In this document: piece by piece, positions 1 through 7,900 of the stretch
How positions within the stretch are numbered: position 1 is the stretch's first letter
Layout of the letters: the number at the start of each line of letters is the position of its first letter
Source: an uncultured Parabacteroides sp.
GTDB taxonomy: Bacteria; Bacteroidota; Bacteroidia; Bacteroidales; Tannerellaceae
Length of the DNA: 14,750 nt
NCBI GenBank assembly: GCA_947074335.1
Contig: CAMTPG010000025.1
Span: 1 to 14,750, forward strand
Direction: 5' to 3'
Translations under genes and position numbers: made by a program
Notes under the pieces: generated by a model
Database searches by the model: none
The model's input: the letters and a program-made list of their open reading frames with translations, nothing else
Told to the model about the DNA's origin: nothing

Positions 1-7
1 ACCCGTA

Positions 8-15
8 TTAATTTG
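8..15 (+). promoter_or_regulatory. Candidate Bacteroidota -7 promoter element for the thiamine operon
   Basis: TTAATTTG matches the Bacteroidota -7 consensus TAnnTTTG at all but its second base. It would place transcription initiation near base 20, just before the C/T tract that opens the leader and about 28 nt before the riboswitch. The matching -33 element would lie off the start of the window, so the promoter cannot be completed. The match is short and the region is T-rich, so chance is a real possibility. Confidence 0.35.
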
Positions 16-47
16 TTTTTCCCCCTTTTTTTTATTCCTTTGCTGCC

Positions 48-127
48 GGAAAAGGGGGTGCCGCAATGAAGGCTGAGATTATACCCATTGAACCTGATAC
101 GGTTAATGCCGGCGAAGGGAATTTTCT
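48..127 (+). promoter_or_regulatory. TPP (THI-element) riboswitch aptamer
   Basis: The conserved TPP aptamer blocks appear in order: GGGGTGCC (55-62), GGCTGAGA (71-78), TACCC (82-86), ACCTGAT (92-98), TTAATGCC (103-110) and GCGAAGGGA (112-120). Visible helices are P1 48-53/122-127 (one G-U), P2 56-59/83-86, P3 60-62/71-73, P4 93-95/116-118 and P5 100-102/109-111. In this class the CUGAGA loop binds the pyrimidine and the other arm binds the pyrophosphate. The genes downstream are thiamine-biosynthetic, which fits feedback repression by TPP. An in-frame ATG at 66 lies inside the aptamer and is not a plausible translation start. Confidence 0.95.
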
Positions 128-152
128 TGCTTCTGAGACGTTCGGATCTCTC

Positions 153-196
153 TCCTTTCCTTTTTTATTATTTATTTATCCACATACAGGAAAGGA
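153..196 (+). promoter_or_regulatory. Putative riboswitch expression platform: anti-SD/SD hairpin
   Basis: TCCTTTCCT (153-161) is the perfect reverse complement of AGGAAAGGA (188-196), the ribosome binding site of thiE. The result is a 9-bp stem with a 26-nt AT-rich loop. In the ligand-bound state this would bury the Shine-Dalgarno sequence. The anti-SD strand (151-160) can instead pair with 48-58 of the aptamer through ten pairs around one bulged A, two of them G-U, which would free the ribosome binding site when TPP is absent. The complementarity is read directly from the sequence; the switching model is inference. Confidence 0.6.
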
Positions 197-200
197 TTTT

Positions 201-824
201 ATGTTTGATTTACAGTTTATTACACATCATACGGCGCGTTATTCTTACCTTGACGGTGTAACGATGGCGCTGCAGGGCGGTTGCAAATGGATACAGTTGC
301 GCATGAAGGAGGCTTCGCTGCCTGAGATGGCCGAAACGGCTTTGCAGGTGAAGCAGTTATGCAGCCGCTACGGGGCAGTTTTTATCCTGGACGACGAGGT
401 GGATCTGGCGCTCGAAACGGGTGCCGACGGTGTGCATTTAGGGTTGCAGGATATGCCGGTAAGCGAAGCCCGCAAACGGGCGCATCCGGGTTTTATAATC
501 GGGGCAACAGCCAATACGTTCGATACCGTAAAGCAGCATTATGCCGACGGAGCCGATTATATCGGGTGCGGTCCGCTGCGTTTTACCTCCACAAAAAAGA
601 ATCTTTCGCCGCTGCTCGGATTATCGGGTTACGAAACGATTATCGGACAGATGCGGGCACAGGGCATTGAGCTTCCGCTTATCGCCATTGGCGGCATAAC
701 GGAGGCGGATATTCCCGATTTAAAGCGACTGGGTGTAAACGGAGTTGCTCTGAGCGGATATGTGCTTCAGGCCGACGATCCGATTGAACGGATGAAGGGG
801 CTGATGCAGCTGGTTACTTCCTGA
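201..824 (+). CDS. thiE: Thiamine phosphate synthase
   Basis: ThiE joins HMP-pyrophosphate and thiazole phosphate (or its carboxylate) to make thiamine phosphate in the cytoplasm. At 207 residues the protein has the usual family length. Visible motifs are QLRMKE (32-37, pyrimidine/pyrophosphate contacts), LDD (63-65, Mg-binding Asp region), HLGLQD (79-84, second Mg-binding Asp), GATAN (101-105), GPLRFTSTKK (124-133, phosphate-binding T-x-T-K loop) and IGGI (163-166). The start at 201 is chosen because it follows a strong AGGAAAGGA at 188-196 and begins the family-typical MFDLQFITHH. An upstream in-frame ATG at 66 would put 45 residues inside the riboswitch. It is the first gene of an operon with the Thi4 gene 52 nt downstream, and is presumably repressed by TPP. 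All catalytic motifs look intact. Confidence 0.93.
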   Translation: MFDLQFITHHTARYSYLDGVTMALQGGCKWIQLRMKEASLPEMAETALQVKQLCSRYGAVFILDDEVDLALETGADGVHLGLQDMPVSEARKRAHPGFIIGATANTFDTVKQHYADGADYIGCGPLRFTSTKKNLSPLLGLSGYETIIGQMRAQGIELPLIAIGGITEADIPDLKRLGVNGVALSGYVLQADDPIERMKGLMQLVTS

Positions 825-876
825 TTGAGATACAAACAAAATTAACAGATTATCATACATTTAAATTGAACTAAAA

Positions 877-1656
877 ATGATTGAAACACAGGTATCGCGT
901 GGCATTATCGCCACCTATTTTGAGAAATTGGAAAAGAATCTGGAACTGGATGTGGCGATTGTGGGCGGCGGTCCGTCGGGCATGGTTGCGGCTTATTATC
1001 TGGCTAAAGCGGGATTGAAGGTGGCACAGTTTGACCGGAAACTGGCTCCCGGCGGCGGCATGTGGGGCGGCGCAATGATGTTTAACCAGATCATCATCCA
1101 GGAAGAGGCGATGGATATTGTAAAGGATTTTGAGATTAATTATCAGGCTTATAAAGAGGGGTTGTATGTGATGGACTCGGTGGAGAGTACGGCGGCGATC
1201 ATCTATAAGGCGGTACATGCGGGGGCTACGATTTTTAATTGTTACTCGGTTGAAGATGTGATCTTTAAAAACAACGCGGTAAATGGTGTGGTGGTGAACT
1301 GGACGCCGGTTCTGCGACAGGGATTGCATGTGGATCCGCTCAATATCCTGGCTAAAATTGTGATAGACGGTACCGGCCACGACAGTGAGATTGCGGCTAC
1401 GGTGGCCCGCAAAAACGGCGTGAAACTGGATACGGAAACGGGCAGCGTGATTGGCGAACGCTCGATGGATGTGAAAGAGGGCGAGGATGAAGTGGTGAAT
1501 CAGACGAAAGAGATTTATCCGGGTTTGTATGTGTGCGGGATGGCGGCTTCGGCGGTTTCGGGTACACCGCGTATGGGACCGATTTTTGGCGGGATGCTGA
1601 TGTCGGGCAAAAAGGTGGCCGAAGAGATTATTGCACGTCTGACTGTTAAACCGTAA
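877..1656 (+). CDS. thi4: Thi4-type thiazole synthase (ADP-thiazole forming), His-type
   Basis: Thi4 builds the adenylated carboxythiazole from NAD, glycine and a sulfur source. The 259-residue protein shows the dinucleotide-binding GGGPSGM (30-36), an acidic end of the second strand (FDRK, 52-55), GGGMWGGAMMFN (59-70), GTGHD (165-169) and PRMGPIFGGM (231-240). At the sulfur-donor position, which is Cys205 in the yeast suicide enzyme, this protein has His151 within GLHVDP (149-154). That is the archaeal and anaerobic bacterial form, known to use free sulfide catalytically with iron. The ATG at 877 gives the expected N-terminus; no strong Shine-Dalgarno is visible, as is usual in Bacteroidota. 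It replaces the ThiG/ThiH/ThiS/ThiF system, none of which is in the window. A Nudix step to release thiazole phosphate carboxylate would have to be encoded elsewhere. Confidence 0.9.
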   Translation: MIETQVSRGIIATYFEKLEKNLELDVAIVGGGPSGMVAAYYLAKAGLKVAQFDRKLAPGGGMWGGAMMFNQIIIQEEAMDIVKDFEINYQAYKEGLYVMDSVESTAAIIYKAVHAGATIFNCYSVEDVIFKNNAVNGVVVNWTPVLRQGLHVDPLNILAKIVIDGTGHDSEIAATVARKNGVKLDTETGSVIGERSMDVKEGEDEVVNQTKEIYPGLYVCGMAASAVSGTPRMGPIFGGMLMSGKKVAEEIIARLTVKP

Positions 1657-1668
1657 GGGTTTTTACGG
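1651..1668 (+). promoter_or_regulatory. Small hairpin spanning the thi4 stop and the next gene's SD
   Basis: CCGTAA (1651-1656) and TTACGG (1663-1668) form a perfect 6-bp stem with loop GGGTTT. The 5' arm contains the thi4 stop codon and the 3' arm covers most of ACGGAG (1665-1670), the only SD-like sequence before the ATG at 1672. A ribosome terminating on thi4 would melt it, so translational coupling of the two genes is possible. The stem is short and its function is inference. Confidence 0.35.
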
Positions 1669-1671
1669 AGT

Positions 1672-2280
1672 ATGCAACTTATCATCATCACACCCGAAAC
1701 GTTTATGCCGGCCGAGAGCACGGCGATTACGGCGTTGCTGATGGCGGGGGCCGACCGGATTCATATTCGTAAACCGGGGGCTTCGGAAGCGGAGGTCGGG
1801 CGGCTGATCGAACAGATTCCGGCACGGTTTCATGCCTCTTTATCGCTTCATGATCATTTTGCACTGCTTACCGGTTTTCCGGATCTGGCGGTGCATCTGA
1901 ACCGGCGCAACGGGGATTTGCCGGCTTCGTATGCAGGACGGGTGAGCAGAAGCTGCCATGCGCTCACGGAGCTGACGGAGCAGAAGGCGGCGGCGGATTA
2001 TCTGTTTCTGAGTCCGGTGTTCAACAGCATTTCGAAGGCGGGGTATGCTTCGGCTTTTCCGCCGGAGGTGTTGCGGCAGGCGGCGGCCGACGGGATTATC
2101 GACAGCCAGGTAGTGGCATTAGGCGGCGTGAAGGCCGACAATATCGGCGAACTGAAGCCGCTGGGTTTTGGCGGCGTGGCGCTGCTGGGCGATATCTGGA
2201 ACCGGTATCGGCGGCGGGATGATCTGACGGAGGTGTTACGGCATACCGAAACGGTGATCAGGCGGTTGTATCGGGGATAG
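1672..2280 (+). CDS. ThiE/TenI-like protein (thiazole tautomerase-like)
   Basis: This 202-residue TIM-barrel protein belongs to the TMP synthase/TenI superfamily. Family motifs are HIRKPG (31-36), LHDHF (59-63), HLNRRN (75-80), SRSCHAL (92-98, with a His that may correspond to the TenI catalytic His), SPVFNSISKAGY (114-125) and LGGV (150-153). Compared with the ThiE encoded upstream, the Mg-binding HLGxxD has become HLNRRN, losing the Asp, and the DD pair reads HD. That argues against pyrophosphate chemistry and for a TenI-type role. TenI aromatises the ThiG product, however, and Thi4 already makes an aromatic thiazole, so the role here is unclear. It starts 15 nt after thi4 and is clearly in the same operon. 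Its 3' end overlaps the convergent dehydrogenase gene by 23 bp. The superfamily is certain; the exact function is not. Confidence 0.75.
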   Translation: MQLIIITPETFMPAESTAITALLMAGADRIHIRKPGASEAEVGRLIEQIPARFHASLSLHDHFALLTGFPDLAVHLNRRNGDLPASYAGRVSRSCHALTELTEQKAAADYLFLSPVFNSISKAGYASAFPPEVLRQAAADGIIDSQVVALGGVKADNIGELKPLGFGGVALLGDIWNRYRRRDDLTEVLRHTETVIRRLYRG

Positions 2281-3070
2281 CGAACAGCCGGCGCACACGG
2301 CGCAGCTTCAATACCGGAAGCAGAGCCCGCACGGGAAGCATGGCGCAGAGGCCGACACAGAGTTTGGTAAACAGACCGGGGATGTAGCGCGGGCGCCGTT
2401 TAAAAAGTGCGCGGAGGGCTTTGCGGGCCATGTAATCGGCCGGAAGCATGATGTGCCAGCGCAGCAAACGGTGCCGCATGCGGTTATCTAAGGTATAAAA
2501 CGGGGTATCGATGGCGCCGGGGAAAACGGCTGTTACGCCAATCTGCTCATTGCGCAGTTCGTAGTACAGGGCTTGTGCCAGATTTTTAAGATAGCCTTTG
2601 GTGGCGCTGTATGCGGCAATGGTGGGATAAGGCATCCAGGCGGTTGCCGACGACATGATCAGGATGTATCCTTTGCCGTTTTTGCGCATCAGCAGGGCCA
2701 GTTCGCGGCAGAGTAAGGTGGGTATTTTGCAGTGCAAATCGATGATTCGTTCCAACGATTGTGCCGGTGTGCCGCAGAAACTGCCGAAACTGAGCATGCC
2801 GGCATTGCAGATAAAGACTTCGATGAGCAGCGCCTCTTTGGCGAGATAACCGGTGATGGCTGCAACCGATTCGGTGCAGGTGAGATCGAGCAGCAGCGAT
2901 CGGGTCTGCACGCCGCATTTTGCGCTGATTTCGGAGGCCGTACGGCGATTGCCGGCATCGTCATTACTCACGATCAGGATATGATAGCCGCGTTCGGCCA
3001 GTAAAAAGGCATAGGCGCGGCCGATGCCGGATGAGCCGCCGGTGATCAGGGCGTATTTAGTATTTTGCAT
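2258..3070 (-). CDS. Short-chain dehydrogenase/reductase (SDR)
   Basis: This is a classical SDR of 270 residues and a probable NAD(P)-dependent cytoplasmic oxidoreductase. Visible motifs are the Rossmann TGGSSGIG (10-17), DLT (62-64, adenine contact), NAG (89-91), the catalytic Ser near 140-141 in IMSSATAW, YSATK (154-158, Tyr154 and Lys158), and PGAIDT (184-189). The C-terminal 70 residues are basic and hydrophobic (LCVGLCAMLPVRALLP), as in SDRs that sit on membranes and act on lipids, but no substrate can be named. The start at 3070 (MQNTKYALITGG) places the glycine motif at the normal distance. An upstream Met at 3190 would add 40 residues with no SDR character and run into the susCD terminator, so it is rejected. 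It is convergent with the thiamine operon and lies downstream of susD on the same strand, separated by a terminator. Confidence 0.9.
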   Translation of the reverse strand: MQNTKYALITGGSSGIGRAYAFLLAERGYHILIVSNDDAGNRRTASEISAKCGVQTRSLLLDLTCTESVAAITGYLAKEALLIEVFICNAGMLSFGSFCGTPAQSLERIIDLHCKIPTLLCRELALLMRKNGKGYILIMSSATAWMPYPTIAAYSATKGYLKNLAQALYYELRNEQIGVTAVFPGAIDTPFYTLDNRMRHRLLRWHIMLPADYMARKALRALFKRRPRYIPGLFTKLCVGLCAMLPVRALLPVLKLRRVRRLFAIPDTTA

Positions 3071-3179
3071 ATCTTTTGGAAAGGTACATAAATTGACCGG
3101 TTTTTGCCGGGCGAATGATTGAATTGAAAAAACAGAGGCTGCTGATTTATTCGGGCGCTGCTGTTTCTCCGGATACGAA

Positions 3180-3217
3180 ATAAAGAGCAATCCAAACGAG
3201 ATTGAATTGCTCTTTAT
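3180..3217 (-). terminator. Intrinsic terminator of the susCD operon
   Basis: A perfect 12-bp stem (3180-3191 with 3206-3217) has a 14-nt loop. It sits 8 nt after the susD stop when read on the minus strand. The 3' arm ends CTCTTTAT and runs into TTTCG. The AAAGAG...CTCTTT design matches the terminator at 9384-9419. The run of T after the stem is interrupted by an A, so some read-through into the dehydrogenase gene is possible. Confidence 0.8.
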
Positions 3218-3225
3218 GCGGACGG

Positions 3226-4980
3226 TTACCAGCCGGGGTTTTGTCCTAAATTGGGATTCTGCACTAAATCGTCGGCCGGAACGGGATAGAAATAGAGTTT
3301 ATCGTTCCAGGTGCGGATCTGATCTTTCATGAATACGATGGAATGTCCGTCGTCGGCGAGCTGGGTGTTATTGATGGCACCGCTTTCCTGACGTGCGCCC
3401 ACGTATAAATAATAGACGCCGGCTACTTTGTCGGGGTTATCGGTTTTCAGGGTGAAGCAGACATCTAATTTGCCGTCGCCATTCATATCGTAGGGCACTT
3501 CGAGCTCGGGGATGTAGATGCCGTCCCAGACTTTGGTAGTCAGCTCTCCCGTTTTCCACCGACAGATATCGCTCCATGAAAAGCCTTCGAAGGATAATTC
3601 GATGGCGCGTTCGCGGCGGATTTCCATCAGCGAAGGATCGGAGATGCCGGGAAAAAAGCGGGCTTGCATATAGGGATCGAGCACGGCGGGTTTGGCCGAC
3701 AGTCCGGCGGTGATGCCGCCACGGGCACGCAGTACGCCGATGGTGTTCTGCCAGTCGGCATCGGTCAGGGTACCGAGTTCGGCTTTGGCTTCGGCATAAT
3801 TCAGCAGCACTTCGGCGTAGCGGAATACAATGATGTTGTTATCGCAAATATCCACATTATCGTACTCGGTATTGTCGAGTGTGAATTTGCTGGTCATATA
3901 GCCGGTGAAGGCATAGGCATAATCGGGTGCGGTTTGCACGGATTCGCCGTTTACGATGCGGGTAAAGCCGGGTGTGCGGATGGTTTGGGCCAGGCGCGTG
4001 TCGCGGTTTTTGCATTCGTCGGCAAACGACAGGGTTTGATAGTCGGGATTCGAAGTGAAGGCGGAGCCGTCGCGCATCAGATAGGTGTTGACCATGGAGC
4101 GCGTAAAACTGGGCGAACGACCGTAGGTTACGGAGGTAAACATGCGGTTTCCGGAATGGGTGATGCCCAGCGATCCGTCGAATGTAACGGCGTAGATCAC
4201 CTCTTCGGCTATCGGTTTTTTGGCCATGAAGAGGGCGCGGTACGACTGATCGACACCTTCGGCGGTGTAAATGGAATAACCCGCCGACATCACATATTCG
4301 GATGCACTGACGGCTTCGTTCAGCCACGCATCGGCAGTGCCCTGCAGGCCGGCTTCGGTGCGATATTTACGGAAGGTGCCTTCCCAGAGACAAAAACGGG
4401 ATTTCAGCGCGGCTGCTACCGAGCTGGTGATGGTGGAACAGGATTCGTCGCGCTGTGTGGTGATATGGGCGATGGCGAAATCGAGATCTTCTTTGATCTT
4501 ATCGGCAATCAGTGTGCGGGTGTCGCGACCGGCATACAGCAGCGGATCGCTTACATCGAGCGGGTGATCGATCCAGGGCAGATCGCCGAATCGTTTCATC
4601 ATATTGAAATAGAAGTAGGCCCGGAAAAAGCGGGCGATACCGATGTAGTTATTTCGCACCTCTTCGTTCACTTTATCGTTGGTACAATTCTCTATAAAAT
4701 AGTTGATATTGCGCAGATTGCCCCAATCCCAGCCGCTGCTCTCTTCGGCGCTGTAGCCGTTATCGGTCAGGTATTTGATTACACCGTTCACGGCGATGTA
4801 GTACGAATCGGTATAGTTGGACGGTGACGACGGGAATACATTATAGAATGAATTCGTGTACATTTCGAGTCCGGTCTCGGAACCAAACACAGGTTCTTTC
4901 GAGATTTGAGCTTTGGGTAATTCATTCATGTCGCATCCCCAAAGTGCTGCCGCCAGCATGATATATAATACTTTTTTCAT
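3226..4980 (-). CDS. susD: SusD/RagB-family surface glycan-binding lipoprotein
   Basis: SusD-type proteins are outer-membrane lipoproteins that lid the SusC channel and bind the incoming ligand. The 584-residue product begins with a short lipoprotein signal ending in LWGC, with Cys16 as the lipidation site. It continues with the typical SusD opening (MNELPKAQIS, then ETGLEMYTNSFYN), a TPR-rich core including RFFRAYFYFNMMKRFGDLPW, and the late signature FRYAEVLLNYAEAKAELG with RRERAIELSFEG. The start is supported by AAGAAG directly upstream and only 11 nt separating it from the susC stop. No truncation is visible. The symbol denotes the family only; the true ligand is unknown. Alpha-mannosides are a guess from the GH92 gene on the other side of the intergenic region. 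Confidence 0.93.
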   Translation of the reverse strand: MKKVLYIMLAAALWGCDMNELPKAQISKEPVFGSETGLEMYTNSFYNVFPSSPSNYTDSYYIAVNGVIKYLTDNGYSAEESSGWDWGNLRNINYFIENCTNDKVNEEVRNNYIGIARFFRAYFYFNMMKRFGDLPWIDHPLDVSDPLLYAGRDTRTLIADKIKEDLDFAIAHITTQRDESCSTITSSVAAALKSRFCLWEGTFRKYRTEAGLQGTADAWLNEAVSASEYVMSAGYSIYTAEGVDQSYRALFMAKKPIAEEVIYAVTFDGSLGITHSGNRMFTSVTYGRSPSFTRSMVNTYLMRDGSAFTSNPDYQTLSFADECKNRDTRLAQTIRTPGFTRIVNGESVQTAPDYAYAFTGYMTSKFTLDNTEYDNVDICDNNIIVFRYAEVLLNYAEAKAELGTLTDADWQNTIGVLRARGGITAGLSAKPAVLDPYMQARFFPGISDPSLMEIRRERAIELSFEGFSWSDICRWKTGELTTKVWDGIYIPELEVPYDMNGDGKLDVCFTLKTDNPDKVAGVYYLYVGARQESGAINNTQLADDGHSIVFMKDQIRTWNDKLYFYPVPADDLVQNPNLGQNPGW

Positions 4981-4991
4981 CTTCTTTTTAT

Positions 4992-7900
4992 TTAGAATGT
5001 TACCTGCAAACCAAAACTTATACTTTTAAGCAACGGATAACTGTAGGTTTGTCCGCCATTCGAAATGATCGAATTGGTACCGCCGTTGTTGCTCACCATG
5101 GCATCGGCTTCGGTATCAGAGCCGTAAATATTGGCTACATCGAAGTTTTTGGTGTGTTTATACAAAGGAGACCACGAGCAGAGGTTTTCGCCGGAAACGT
5201 ATACACGCGCATTTTGCATACAGGCTTTTGCAATGAGACGTTTGGGGAAGGTGTAGCCGATCTGCAGATTTTTCAGCCTGAAATAGGCGGCATTCTGCAG
5301 GTAGCGGGTTTGTACCACCGACAATTCGCGGGTGCCCTGCAAAGCCACATAGCCTCTGTAACGCGGGAAGTAGGTATTGGGATTCTCTTCGGACCAGATC
5401 TGATTCAGCATCGAGGTCGGAATGTTGTTGTACGGACGGTTGTACTGGCCCCAGAACAGGGCATTGTCGGTGCCCGGCCACCAGTCTTGTTTGCCTACGC
5501 CCTGGAAGAAAGCGGAAACAAAAATGCCGTTCCATTCGGCGCCCAGACTGAAGCTGTAGGTATAGCGCGGTGTGGTGTTGCCGATTACTTTTTTATCGCC
5601 CGAATCGCCTACACGGTTGGTACCGTAATCGATTTTGCCGCTGCCGTCGAGGTCTTTAAACTTGATATCTCCCGGCAGCCAGGTACCTGAATTGGAGGCG
5701 AAATAGAGACTCTGATCGGCGTGATTCTGAACATCTTCGTCGGAGGTGAAGAAGCCTTCGGTTACATAACCCCAGATTTCGCCGATCGTCATACCCTCAT
5801 AATAGTTGCAGCGGGCATCGTTGTAGGATCCGAGAAATTTATCGGGGTTGTTGTACTTCGTGATTTTCGATTTATAATCGGACAGTGTAAAGCGGAAATC
5901 GTACATAAAGGGTTTGCCCATCACCGGAAACTGATCGCGCCAGCTGATGGTCATTTCCCAGCCGTTGGTTTTCATATCGGCATAGTTGCCTTTCGGTGCG
6001 GTAGTACCGAATACGGCGGGCAGCGTGGAACCGATGGTAAACATATCGTTGGTTTTGCGGATGTAATAATCGCCGGTGGCACTGAGGCGGCCGTCCAGAA
6101 ACGAACCGTCGAGACCGATATTGGTGGTAGTCGATTTTTCCCACGTCAATCCGTCGGGTATCACATTCGGATAGGATGTAGACTGATTCAGCTTGCCGTT
6201 GATCAGGCGCGTCATCTGCGAAATGCCGAAAAGCTCCATATACGAATAGGCATTGACATTACCATTGCCGAGCGAACCGTATGAGCCGCGGATCTTCAGG
6301 TTGGATACGGCCGAGAAAGGCACATGCCAGAACGGCTCTTCAGAGATACGCCAGCCGGCTGATACCGAAGGGAAAAAGCCCCATTGCTGATTGAGCGGAA
6401 ACTTGGATGAGCCGTCGATACGACCGTTAAACTCCACCAGATAACGATCGGCGTAGGCGTAATTGAAGCGGAAGAATCCGCCGGCAATTTTCCATTTGTT
6501 GTAATCGCTGCCCAGGGTTACGCCGCTGCCGTTGGTGAGATTCATATCGTCTACCTCTTCGAAAATGAGGCCGTTGCGCCTACTGGAGGAGAACTGGTAG
6601 ATGGACTGCTCGTAATTAAATCCGGCCATGCCCGTAAAGGCATGCACTTTATTGAAGGTCTGCGAGTATTCGCCGTAAATATTTGTGGCCAGGTATTTGG
6701 TGAGCTCTCCCGAAACCATATAATCGTTTGTGGAGGAGCCCAGATACGAGATTACGCCGGGCGCGGAGCTGTAAGGCACCGGAACGCGGCGGGTTTTATT
6801 GTCATTATCGGTATAGCGGAAGGTGATATCGCCTTTAATTTTGAGGCGGTCGTCCAGAAACGAGGCGGTTGCCGTGGTGGTGTTGCGCAAAACGCGTTTG
6901 GTCATATCGGTGCCGCTCTTTCCGTACCACAAATCGCCCACGCTGTAGGCGGCGGCCATGGTGAGTGTGCCGTCGGGGTTAAACATCGGGCTCATCGGTT
7001 CGGCTTCGCTCTCTAAGCCGTACCATACGTTGCCGTCGGCCACGGTAAGCGGGTTGTGATATTGCATCTGGTTGAATTCGAAGTTGTTCTCCATCTTCAG
7101 CCATTTGTAGAGTTGTGCCGAGCCTTTGGCACGTACATTGAAGGTTTTATAATCGTCGCTGTTGTACCGGAATAATCCATCCTGCTGGTAATAGCGGCTC
7201 GAAATCATAAAATCGGCCACTTCGCCTCCGCCCTGCACCATCACATTATGATCCTGACCGAAGGTATGATCTTTGTACAATAATCCGTACCAGTCGGTAT
7301 TGGCATAATACTGATATTTGCCGTTCGAGCCTACTTCTACTTCGCTCATGCCCGAACCGGGACGGCGGTTGGCCATTTCGTTGTGCCAGTCGGTTGAATA
7401 GGGCACCGCCTTATGAAACGCCGAGGGCGTGCGGGCATAATCGTAAAAGGCGGAATAGGCCTCTACAAACCGGTTGGCATATTCGTACGAATCTGTGACC
7501 ATATCGGGCACCACGGTGGGTTTCTTGAACGAGAAATTGCCTGAATAGGTTACCGAGGTACGCTCTTTGTTGGGATTTTTTGTAGTAATCAGCACCACGC
7601 CGAAGGCGCCGCGTGCGCCATAGATAGCAGCCGAGGCAGCATCTTTCAGCACCGAAACGCTGGCCACATCGTTGGGGTTGAGCATGGCGGGATCGCCTTC
7701 CACGCCGTCGATCAGAACGAGAGCGCTTCCGCCCTGCCCGATCGATGTGGTTCCGCGCACATTAAAATCGGAGCTGCGTGTGGGCTTGCCGTCGGCCAGT
7801 GTGATGTTAAGATTCGGGATGGCGCCCTGCAATCCCTGGGTGATGTTGGCCATGGGGCGGTTTTCGAAGACATCGCTGGTAACCTGCTCAACGGCACCTG

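Noticed and set aside
66..200. N-terminal extension of thiE starting at the ATG at 66
   Set aside because: It lies inside the TPP aptamer, has no SD of its own, and the family N-terminus begins at 201 after a strong SD.
871..1380. 169-codon open frame on the minus strand opposite thi4
   Set aside because: It is His/Arg-rich shadow coding opposite a well-conserved enzyme gene, with no RBS or recognisable motif.
3079..3086. Minus-strand TACCTTTC as an SDR promoter -7 element
   Set aside because: It has one mismatch and would leave almost no leader before the start codon at 3070; there is no -33 support.
3071..3190. 40-residue N-terminal extension of the SDR starting at 3190
   Set aside because: The extension has no SDR features and overlaps the susCD terminator; the Met at 3070 gives the standard glycine-motif spacing.
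3664..4827. 387-codon open frame on the plus strand opposite susD
   Set aside because: It is antisense to a clear SusD gene, low in complexity and without family motifs; it arises from codon bias of the real gene.
5049..6284. Two long plus-strand open frames (5049-5690 and 5721-6284) opposite susC
   Set aside because: They are antisense shadows of the SusC barrel with no recognisable domain or RBS.
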